NCBI GenBank assembly: GCA_964535825.1
Contig: CAZHUC010000002.1
Span: forward strand, 124,001 to 188,000
Origin: CAZAQK01 sp964535825
Lineage (GTDB): Bacteria; Pseudomonadota; Alphaproteobacteria; Rickettsiales; SXRF01
DNA length: 64,000 nt
Direction of reading: 5' to 3'
The notes beneath the pieces are model-generated. The model saw only the letters and a program-made list of their open reading frames with translations. It ran no database searches and had not been told where the DNA came from. The first letter of the stretch is position 1; each line of letters begins with the position of its first letter. Below, piece by piece: positions 35,577-42,836 of this stretch. Position numbers and translations under genes: made by a program.

Positions 35577-36227
35577 ATGACACGCACAGCAAATCCGAAC
35601 CTTGACTATATCCGCAAACTCTATGCACCCGAAGACGCATTGCAGAAAGAAATAAACGCAAGCCTTGCAGCTATGGATATGAGCATACAGGTGGGTGCTG
35701 AAGAAGGCAAACTCCTACAGTTCCTGGTTAAGACCAATAACATCAGCACCATCGTAGAGATAGGTACACTGGGTGGCTATTCCGCCATCTGGATGGCGCG
35801 TGGCCTGCCAGCAGGCGGACATGTTTACACGCTGGAGCGCGACCCCAAGCATGCCGCCCTCGCCCGCGGTTTCTTTGAGCGGTCGGATGTTAAAGACAAG
35901 ATCACCCTGCTGGAAGGAAGCGCGCTGGATACGCTTAAACAACTGACGGCCAAAGGCCCGTTCGATATGGTGTTCATCGACGCCGACAAGATCAGTTACG
36001 ATGCTTATCTCGACTGGGCAGAGGCAAATGTAAGAAAAGGTGGGCTTATCGTAGGCGATAATACGCTCTTGTTCGGCGCAGCAGCACAGGAAACCCCGCC
36101 GGAAAATACTGCTCCTACCACATGGAAGAATATGCGCCGTTTCAACGAGCGTCTTGCAGATGCCAGCAAATATTATGGGCTTATCATGCCCACACAGGAA
36201 GGGCTTTCGGTCTTCATAAAACTATAA
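35577..36227 (+). CDS. Class I SAM-dependent O-methyltransferase
   Basis: A 216-residue protein of the caffeoyl-CoA/catechol O-methyltransferase type (Methyltransf_3). The SAM site is VEIGTLGGYSAIWMARGL near residue 60, with FDMVFIDADKISYDAYLDWA and GLIVGDNTLLFG supplying metal and catalytic residues. The small-molecule substrate is unknown. It is monocistronic and ends in a strong hairpin terminator whose left arm includes the stop codon. Confidence 0.85.
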   Translation: MTRTANPNLDYIRKLYAPEDALQKEINASLAAMDMSIQVGAEEGKLLQFLVKTNNISTIVEIGTLGGYSAIWMARGLPAGGHVYTLERDPKHAALARGFFERSDVKDKITLLEGSALDTLKQLTAKGPFDMVFIDADKISYDAYLDWAEANVRKGGLIVGDNTLLFGAAAQETPPENTAPTTWKNMRRFNERLADASKYYGLIMPTQEGLSVFIKL

Positions 36228-36257
36228 ACCCCGCATGCAGGGCATAGCGGGGTTTAT
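36224..36257. terminator. Bidirectional hairpin terminator
   Basis: ATAAACCCCGC (36224-36234) and GCGGGGTTTAT (36247-36257) form a perfect 11-bp stem around a 12-nt loop. The O-methyltransferase stop codon lies within the left arm. Short T and A tracts at the stem ends suit both the plus-strand gene and the convergent small secreted protein gene. Confidence 0.75.
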
Positions 36258-36275
36258 ATTCAGATACGGATCAGA

Positions 36276-36518
36276 TCAATGGAAGTGATCTGCAGGAATG
36301 TAAACATTCCATTTATCTTCATCAGTCGGGAATTCAGCGATCATACGACCATGTGGGTAATTATCAGCCGGAATGTACACGCCGACACCACCTTGACCGG
36401 GATCAGCTGGCATGGCCGGGCCACCCTGACCAGGTTCTTGTTTATCAGAAGCAGCCACTGCAGGCTGGGCAACAAAACCCGCCAGGACAGCTAACACAAC
36501 ATATTTGGAAAATTTCAT
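36276..36518 (-). CDS. Small secreted protein with repeated VYIPAD motif
   Basis: An 80-residue precursor with a clear signal peptide (MKFSKYVVLAVLAGFVAQ, cleavage probably after AVA near residue 22). The mature part of about 58 residues is Pro/Gly-rich (EPGQGGPAMPADPGQGG) and contains VYIPADNYPHGRM and, at the very end, VYIPADHFH. His, Asp and Tyr in the repeated units could bind a metal, but there is no cysteine. I do not recognise the family. It is a single-gene unit. Confidence 0.65.
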   Translation of the reverse strand: MKFSKYVVLAVLAGFVAQPAVAASDKQEPGQGGPAMPADPGQGGVGVYIPADNYPHGRMIAEFPTDEDKWNVYIPADHFH

Positions 36519-36734
36519 ACCGAGACTCCATGATTTTGTAACTGGAATAACAAGCAGTTATTTTTGATACCATTCGGCCTGTTCAAAGTCAACGAGGCTG
36601 CCTGCGGGCTGCGCATCTGGAACAAATGCGATAATATTATTATTTATCAATATATTATAATTTCATCAAACCGTAATTATGCCTATGTGTTTAAATCAGG
36701 TAATATTTACACATCACGATCATGGATGGGTTAA

Positions 36735-37079
36735 ATGTTCCGTAGATTTACACGCACAGGCAGGCATGAACTTCGCATCGTAGATGCAATGAATGCAAAG
36801 TTGCCGGCAGACCGGCAGATAACTGAAGCAAGTCTTAGCGCAGGTGGGGATAAGGTCTATTGGTATAAGATAGAGTCAGGCAATCCTGGTGAGAGTGGCA
36901 CGTTCGTCTTTCAGGCAGAGTCTAGTTTTTCCAGACAATTACTCAGAGACATGGGCCTTAAGGACGAAGATTTTAAAAGAGACCTCGGCACGTTCGTGCA
37001 CACCTCTATATTCCGTATAAATTTAGAAGCACTGGAGCGCGTACTAGACATTGAATCACCGAAGAACGTACGCGAGTGA
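36735..37079 (+). CDS. Unknown small protein
   Basis: A 114-residue protein starting MFRRFTRTGRHELRIVDAMN. The second half has LLRDMGLKDEDFKRDLGTF followed by IFRINLEALERVLDIES. This is vaguely like the C-terminal blocks of the paralogue pair at 14073-15287 (a Leu-rich segment, a Gly-hydrophobic-acidic turn, then a strand and an amphipathic helix), but too weak to claim homology. It follows a 216-nt AT-rich intergenic stretch in which I see no other gene. Convergent with the LOG gene. Confidence 0.5.
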   Translation: MFRRFTRTGRHELRIVDAMNAKLPADRQITEASLSAGGDKVYWYKIESGNPGESGTFVFQAESSFSRQLLRDMGLKDEDFKRDLGTFVHTSIFRINLEALERVLDIESPKNVRE

Positions 37080-37086
37080 TAAGAAG

Positions 37087-37632
37087 CTAGAACTTCATTG
37101 CGGGCAGTACGTCTTCTACCTTATCGACGACTCTGTAAAAATCCGACGTTTCCTGCTTGGCGAATTTATTGGCAATGATATTATCAAGCAGCGCGATCAA
37201 CGGATTCCAGTATCCCTCATAATTGAATATCACGATCGGCTTTTGGTGCAGACGCAATTGACGCCATGTGAGTATCTCGAACATTTCATCCATTGTACCA
37301 CAGCCGCCGGGAAATATCGCAAATCCATCCGAGCGCTCGAACATGATCTGTTTGCGCTCGTGCATGGTGTTCACAATGATGATCTCTGAAAGTGCCTGAT
37401 GTTCGTTCTCGATATTGCGCAAGGAAACCGGGAACACACCGGTCACATGGCCGCCATTATTCAGCGTACCGTTGGCCACCGCACCCATCAAACCGCAGTC
37501 GCCACCACCGAACACAAGTCCATTGTTGGTTTTTGCAAGGATCTTTCCGAAGGTTTCACCGATATCTAAGAATTTTTTTGAGACATTATTGGATGCGCCG
37601 CAGAAGACGCATACATTCTTACTGACTGTCAT
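37087..37632 (-). CDS. LOG family nucleoside 5'-monophosphate phosphoribohydrolase
   Basis: A 181-residue lysine-decarboxylase-like/LOG protein (TIGR00730 type) that cleaves ribose-5-phosphate from cytokinin-type or ordinary nucleoside monophosphates. Diagnostic motifs are VFGGGDCGLMGAVANG and FPGGCGTMDEMFEILTW (PGGxGTxxE). Length is normal. It is divergent from the SDR gene. Confidence 0.88.
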   Translation of the reverse strand: MTVSKNVCVFCGASNNVSKKFLDIGETFGKILAKTNNGLVFGGGDCGLMGAVANGTLNNGGHVTGVFPVSLRNIENEHQALSEIIIVNTMHERKQIMFERSDGFAIFPGGCGTMDEMFEILTWRQLRLHQKPIVIFNYEGYWNPLIALLDNIIANKFAKQETSDFYRVVDKVEDVLPAMKF

Positions 37633-37705
37633 TCACTTCCTGCTGTTCTTATTGCTTTTTGAGAGGGTTAAAAGCATAGTATGCAGGATTAATGGTTACT
37701 TTTTC

Positions 37706-38482
37706 ATGAAAAATCCAAAAAACATTGCAATAACAGGTGCTAGCAGCGGGCTTGGGAAAGCTCTGGCCGAGCATTATGCAGCCTCTGGTATCACTCTGCA
37801 CCTGCAAGGGCGCAACCGTGCGCGGCTGGAAGAAACAGCCCAGGCCTGCAAGACCGCAGGTGCTACCGTGCATATCGCCATACTGGATGTTACCGACAAG
37901 ATCGGCATGGGAAAATGGCTCACTGAGGCTGATTCCAAAACACCGATCGATCTGGTCATCGCCAATGCAGGCATCTCCGCAGGTATCGGTGGCGGGGGCG
38001 AGAATGCCGAGCAGTCACGCGCACTCTTTGCCACGAATATTGATGGCGCAAACAACACCATCCAACCACTCATACCTTTGATGGCACGGCGCAAGCGCGG
38101 ACAGATCGCGCTGGTAGGTTCGCTCGCTGGCATGCGGGGGCTTTCAAGCTCACCTGCCTATAGCGCATCCAAAGGCTGGGCGCGTTTATATGCAGAAGGC
38201 CTGCGCGGCTGGCTCAAAGATTCTGGTGTTGAGGTGAATGCGGTATGCCCCGGCTTTATCCGCACACCACTCACCGATGTGAACCCATACAAAATGCCAC
38301 TCATCATGTCGGCCGAAAAAGCAGCACGCATCATTGCCGAAGGACTTGCGAAGAATAAGGCACGCATCGCCTTCCCCCGTGCGCTTTACTGGCCACTCTG
38401 GCTACTGACCTGCCTGCCGGTTTCATGGACAGACCTGTATTTCAACAGCCTGCCGGCCAAACCCAGCGCGCCGGAGTTGTAG
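37706..38482 (+). CDS. Short-chain dehydrogenase/reductase (SDR)
   Basis: A 258-residue classical SDR. The NAD(P) motif is TGASSGLGKALAEHYA at the N-terminus, followed by NAGIS, the catalytic Ser in LVGSLAGMRG, and Tyr/Lys in YSASKGWARLYAEGL. A PGFIRTPLT segment and a hydrophobic C-terminus (RALYWPLWLLTCLPVSW) suggest membrane attachment. I chose the ATG at 37706; the frame stays open upstream but that part is non-family sequence antisense to the LOG gene. Substrate unknown. Confidence 0.88.
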   Translation: MKNPKNIAITGASSGLGKALAEHYAASGITLHLQGRNRARLEETAQACKTAGATVHIAILDVTDKIGMGKWLTEADSKTPIDLVIANAGISAGIGGGGENAEQSRALFATNIDGANNTIQPLIPLMARRKRGQIALVGSLAGMRGLSSSPAYSASKGWARLYAEGLRGWLKDSGVEVNAVCPGFIRTPLTDVNPYKMPLIMSAEKAARIIAEGLAKNKARIAFPRALYWPLWLLTCLPVSWTDLYFNSLPAKPSAPEL

Positions 38483-38552
38483 CGTCATTGCGAGGAGGCT
38501 ATAGGCCGACGCGGCAATCCATCTGGATTGCTTCGCTACGCTCGCAATGACG
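38483..38552. repeat. Dispersed palindromic intergenic repeat
   Basis: A 70-bp element bounded by CGTCATTGCGAG (38483-38494) and its exact complement CTCGCAATGACG (38541-38552). It contains an inner stem GCAATCC-ATCT-GGATTGC (38514-38531). This GTCATTGCGAG...GCAATCC form is a widespread bacterial palindromic repeat. It fills the gap between the SDR stop and the convergent astB stop and may act as a bidirectional transcription barrier. Confidence 0.85.
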
Positions 38553-38555
38553 AGA

Positions 38556-39890
38556 TTACACCAACCTAATCCTCATCACCTGCGAGAGCGCCGCAAGCAT
38601 TGATCTGCACGCATCATACAGCCGCGATTCTTTTACATCCTGCGCGGTGATCTGCTCGGGATAGTAAGCCTCTATGATACGCTCGAGTGATGCAACAAGT
38701 GATTCATCCGCCAGCACATTCACATGTTCTTTCATGGCATTGATCTGCGCCACTGACATCGGCACGCGTAGGCGCAAACAGGCAGGACCGCCGCCATTTC
38801 TCATACTCTGCCTGAGGTCCAGATAATGCACTTCCGTGATCGGGTTTGAATCATCCGTGCGGATACGTTCCATCAGATCTGCGGCCTTGCCATTATACAA
38901 TGTCTGCAATTCTGTCGGCGCGATGATAGCCATGCTGCCATCCGGCTTGCTAACGATCTGGCTGTTAAACAGATAGGTTCGCACCGCTTCTTCCACGCTC
39001 AGGTCAGCATCGCGGATGATAATGGTGCAGAGTTTTTTTCCTTTGTGCAGCGCACTGTATGAAGTTTCAATTTTCTGAATATCAACAAGTCCATCCGCAT
39101 AGGCATGCTCATGCACCAGCAATACATACTCATTGCTCACTGCGATCACATCGTTATGAAATACGCCCTGATCTATTACGGCAGGGTTCTGCTTCACGAA
39201 TATCACCTGTTCATCAGGTATTTTGTGATTCTGCTGTATCGCCTCGAATGCAGCCCTGCTCTGGCGTGCCGATTTCGGGTCACTTGCTGACCCATCTGCA
39301 CCATACACCATCACATGCAACCCCTTATCGCCGTGTTTTGGCACAAGCCGCATATGGTTGGCATCACCCTCATCGGGCTGCGAATCAGGCAGCGGTGCAT
39401 GTACGTTCACATCCGGCACATGCGCGAATATCTGCGTGAGTATCTTATGTGTATCGGCCGCCTCTATGCGCCGGTGCAGGTTGGTGAATAAATTAGCTGT
39501 TGTAAGATGGAGCACACTGTCCTTGGCATCACAAGCAGGGGTTGTGGTGGCAGCATTGGCCACCCACATGGCCGAACTTGACGATGCCTTTTCCAAGAGC
39601 GCAGGATTCTCGCGTGCGGCCTGTCGTATCAGCTCTTCTGCATCTCCGGTGAAATACTGGTGCAGCAGCGGCAAATGCGGGCGCAGTTGTGGTGGCAGCA
39701 CACCGGCCTGAATACCAAGCGACCTCAGTAATCCTACCAGATCAAGCGCCTGCCGTGCCGCCTGCCGCGGGCTGGAGGTTGAGCCACGATTGCTGCTGGA
39801 AGCCACATTATCAGCTGAAAGCCCCCCATAATTATGGGTGGGTCCGGGTAAACCAATAAAGATGACTTCTTTTATTTCATCCGCTAGCAT
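38556..39890 (-). CDS. astB: N-succinylarginine dihydrolase
   Basis: A 444-residue AstB-type enzyme that converts succinylarginine to succinylornithine, CO2 and ammonia in the arginine succinyltransferase (AST) pathway. The family start is seen in FIGLPGPTHNYGGLSADNVA; SSAMWVANAATTTP and LHLTTANLFTNLHRRIEA follow. The catalytic Cys is in SMRNGGGPACLRLRV near residue 375. Length matches the family. It is divergent (29 nt) from the AstE-like gene. AstA and AstC are not in the window. Confidence 0.9.
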   Translation of the reverse strand: MLADEIKEVIFIGLPGPTHNYGGLSADNVASSSNRGSTSSPRQAARQALDLVGLLRSLGIQAGVLPPQLRPHLPLLHQYFTGDAEELIRQAARENPALLEKASSSSAMWVANAATTTPACDAKDSVLHLTTANLFTNLHRRIEAADTHKILTQIFAHVPDVNVHAPLPDSQPDEGDANHMRLVPKHGDKGLHVMVYGADGSASDPKSARQSRAAFEAIQQNHKIPDEQVIFVKQNPAVIDQGVFHNDVIAVSNEYVLLVHEHAYADGLVDIQKIETSYSALHKGKKLCTIIIRDADLSVEEAVRTYLFNSQIVSKPDGSMAIIAPTELQTLYNGKAADLMERIRTDDSNPITEVHYLDLRQSMRNGGGPACLRLRVPMSVAQINAMKEHVNVLADESLVASLERIIEAYYPEQITAQDVKESRLYDACRSMLAALSQVMRIRLV

Positions 39891-39919
39891 GCATTAACTT
39901 TCTTACCTACAAGGAATCT

Positions 39920-41263
39920 ATGCCGCCTATCCGACACTTACTTCAGGATATTTTCAACTGCGATTTTTCGGTACTTAAATCACAAGATGCCGTAAAAAAG
40001 CATTTCTTTGATAAAAAACTGACACTTGCTGATTTAAGCAAGGTCAGCCAGTTGGTTCGCGATCAGCATACCACACTGGGCGGTAAAACCATTCCAGCCA
40101 GCTTACTTATCAAAGGGAAGGCGACACATACACCATTCGCTATCATGACGCAGCTGCATGGCAACGAACCGGCGGGCCTTGCTGGTGTGTTGCTTGCCAT
40201 GGCATTATCAGAGGCAGGATTACTGGAGCGTGACGTTGTTGCGGTCATTGGTAATCCACTGGCCGCCGCACAATATTTCGATGCACTGGAACAACACCCC
40301 CGCGCACGGCAGGAAACACGCGACGCGTTCCGTTGCGGCCTCGCAGAAGATGGTAGCCTGCTGCCTGACATGAACCGCATACCGGTGGATTTCATGGAGC
40401 GCAAAGCGGACACGCACCACATCAAACGTGCGCAGGAACTTTACACCATGGGGCTGAATATCTGCGGTATCCTCGATATTCACACCGCGCGCGGCAACAT
40501 GGTCTGCATTACCGACCATAAATATGACCGCGACCTGCTGCACTCTTCCATCCGCGCTGTGCTGCTGGAACTTGCCGATGCGATCGCAGCGAATGCGTCT
40601 GCATCAGGCAATAAACTCGTCACCTTCAAAACCATCGTGAGCCCGCTACCGAATATCGATCATCAGGTCGGCATTGAAGCAGGCAAACATGAATCAGAAG
40701 ATGCGCCGCACATCGCAGCTGCTTACACACTCTCGCTGCTTTACCAGACCGGTTACACAAAAATGACGCCGCTGGAACATGTAAAAGATGATGGTATTTT
40801 TGATGGCTATCATGTGAAGCCGCGCATTACTTATGCAGACCTTGCAGGCAGTGATGCTGTGCAGCCGGATGATATGATATACATGGCAAAGCCTTGTGCG
40901 AATGCAGAAGCTATTCCGCCAAGTGTATCACAGGTGATCATACGCAAGAAAGGCAAAGGCAACCATTTCGCGTTGCAGACCGCGCTGGAATTCATTGTGA
41001 ATCCTCAGGGCATGCTGTGTTACACGCTGCATCAATATGAAGAGATGGAAACGGTGAAAAAAGGTGATGTGATCGCCGTTGCCATTCCATCGGGTGCGGC
41101 ACTAAAAGCCACCGAGGATTTCTCCGGTATTTTCTGGAGCAAGGCCGCACGACTATATGATAAAGACCCTGCCGTTGGCCCATGGCCACTTGCAGCCGAT
41201 AAACTCGCCACCACCAAGCTGTGCTACCCGTGCGAAGTAAGCAAGGTGCAGCTGGACGATTAG
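39920..41263 (+). CDS. AstE-like succinylglutamate desuccinylase/aspartoacylase family protein
   Basis: A 447-residue zinc-dependent deacylase. Metal ligands appear in QLHGNEPAGLAG (HxxE) and in ILDIHTARG, with the substrate-binding LLPDMNRIP between them. True AstE proteins are near 320-350 residues; this one has an extra C-terminal beta-rich domain of about 100 residues (PQGMLCYTLHQYEEMETVKK onward). Its place between astB and an aldehyde dehydrogenase supports removal of succinate from succinylglutamate. It overlaps the convergent dehydrogenase by 4 nt. Confidence 0.8.
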   Translation: MPPIRHLLQDIFNCDFSVLKSQDAVKKHFFDKKLTLADLSKVSQLVRDQHTTLGGKTIPASLLIKGKATHTPFAIMTQLHGNEPAGLAGVLLAMALSEAGLLERDVVAVIGNPLAAAQYFDALEQHPRARQETRDAFRCGLAEDGSLLPDMNRIPVDFMERKADTHHIKRAQELYTMGLNICGILDIHTARGNMVCITDHKYDRDLLHSSIRAVLLELADAIAANASASGNKLVTFKTIVSPLPNIDHQVGIEAGKHESEDAPHIAAAYTLSLLYQTGYTKMTPLEHVKDDGIFDGYHVKPRITYADLAGSDAVQPDDMIYMAKPCANAEAIPPSVSQVIIRKKGKGNHFALQTALEFIVNPQGMLCYTLHQYEEMETVKKGDVIAVAIPSGAALKATEDFSGIFWSKAARLYDKDPAVGPWPLAADKLATTKLCYPCEVSKVQLDD

Positions 41264-42741
41264 GACATCACCACATCTTTATTCTGCGCGATGCGTGTGA
41301 ATGTACCGGCGCGCGTGAATGCCTGAAGCGGGTCGGCACTGTTTAGAATTTCGCCACAGCCTGATTCCTTGTTGCCGCCAAACCCCATGCCGTGCGCGGG
41401 CGTGCCCGTACCTTTGGGCGCATTGATGAGCGCATGCCCGGCCTCACAACGCAGTGCGAACTGGTCTGCCTCTTTCTGGCTCAGCGTGTAAATACCTGCA
41501 ACCAGTCCGGCATTTTCCGGCGCATTCAGCATAACAAGCGCGTTCTCGAAATTATTATACGGCGCGATTAAAAGTAGAGGCGCAAAGGTTTCCTTGTGCA
41601 TAATACCCGTTTGTGTTGGCATCACTGCAAGTGCTGGCTGCACGCGATACACATCAGGCTTCGCATCTACCCACAAACGTGCACCGAGCACAATATTGCC
41701 ACCTTCTGCTACCACTTGCTTTTTGGCTAACTCAAACCGCTCGAAGGCGTCTTTATCAATCAGTGCGGCATATCCCATATCATTGGCGACATCGAATGCA
41801 TTGTCTTTTGACGCCGCATTCAGGAACGCTTCTATCTGTGCGCTAAAGAGCGCCACGGTTTTTTCCAATAGTGATGCATGCACGATCACGCGGCGTGTGT
41901 TGGTGCAGCGTTGCCCGGTCGTGCCGAGGAACGAACCCATGATGGCTTTTACAGAAAACTCCAGATGCGCATCATTCATTTTATCGGAAATGATGACACC
42001 ATTATTGCCGCCCAATTCCAGAATCGGCGGCACAGAATTGTTTTTCTTTTTCGCAAGCGTTGCCTTGATGCCCTGCCCCATGGCCACACTGCCGGTGGCA
42101 CTTATCATGTCTACATGTTCATGTGCCACAAGCGCTTCACCCACATCACGCATGCCGATTATCACCTGAAAAAGATCTGCATGCTCTGGCACTGCCGCAT
42201 CAAATACCGCCTTGCAGGCAAGTGCGGAGAGCGGTGTTTTTTCAGAAGGCTTCCAGATGACCGCATTACCAGCAGTGAATGCCGCACCCATCGTCCAGTG
42301 CGCAACAGCCATCGGAAAATTGAACGAGGTGATGAGCCCCACCACGCCAACAGGTTTGCGTTCCTTCACGCGTGACATATTGCCCAGATCAGGCAGCGTT
42401 GCATCCTTGATGGTTTTAAGCATGATGTCAGCCGAGCCATCTGCCTCACCTTGTGCTTCCTTAGGCGTTTTTCCTGCTTCTTCATGAATCACCTGACCTA
42501 ATGCTTCGCGATGTGTTTTCATCGCAGCTGCATAGGCTTCTACCACACGCACACGCTCCTCACGCTTTAGCTGCGAGAATCTTTCCTGCGCTGCGTGCGC
42601 ACGCGTAACTTTTTCATTCAGTGTGGTAGCATTATCCATGGTGAGTGTTGCAATAACCTCCCCGCTATCAGGTGATGTGACCGCAAGACCATTACTTACG
42701 TTCATATTTACATTGCAGCCGATCTTCTTAAGCGTATCCAT
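41260..42741 (-). CDS. ALDH7-type aldehyde dehydrogenase (semialdehyde dehydrogenase)
   Basis: A 493-residue NAD-dependent aldehyde dehydrogenase. The active site has LELGGNNGVI (Glu) and GTTGQRCTNTRRVIVH (Cys), and the entry region is GLITSFNFPMAVAHW. The LELGGNN and GQRC-T-x-TRR spellings are those of the ALDH7/antiquitin branch (aminoadipic semialdehyde, piperideine-6-carboxylate), not the usual AstD. In this locus it may oxidise succinylglutamate semialdehyde instead, or the locus may serve lysine catabolism. The start is supported by AAGGA 8 nt upstream. Confidence 0.82.
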   Translation of the reverse strand: MDTLKKIGCNVNMNVSNGLAVTSPDSGEVIATLTMDNATTLNEKVTRAHAAQERFSQLKREERVRVVEAYAAAMKTHREALGQVIHEEAGKTPKEAQGEADGSADIMLKTIKDATLPDLGNMSRVKERKPVGVVGLITSFNFPMAVAHWTMGAAFTAGNAVIWKPSEKTPLSALACKAVFDAAVPEHADLFQVIIGMRDVGEALVAHEHVDMISATGSVAMGQGIKATLAKKKNNSVPPILELGGNNGVIISDKMNDAHLEFSVKAIMGSFLGTTGQRCTNTRRVIVHASLLEKTVALFSAQIEAFLNAASKDNAFDVANDMGYAALIDKDAFERFELAKKQVVAEGGNIVLGARLWVDAKPDVYRVQPALAVMPTQTGIMHKETFAPLLLIAPYNNFENALVMLNAPENAGLVAGIYTLSQKEADQFALRCEAGHALINAPKGTGTPAHGMGFGGNKESGCGEILNSADPLQAFTRAGTFTRIAQNKDVVMS

Positions 42742-42836
42742 GGGTCAGTTCCTTGATGAATGGGCTAACGCTACGGCCTAACCGCCCACACGTCAACTGG
42801 CTTTGCCTTCCATTTAGGCTAGTGTATGCTGCACCC

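Noticed and set aside
37415..37705. 97-codon N-terminal extension of the SDR
   Set aside because: The added part is antisense to the LOG-family gene and the SDR nucleotide-binding motif begins directly after the ATG at 37706.
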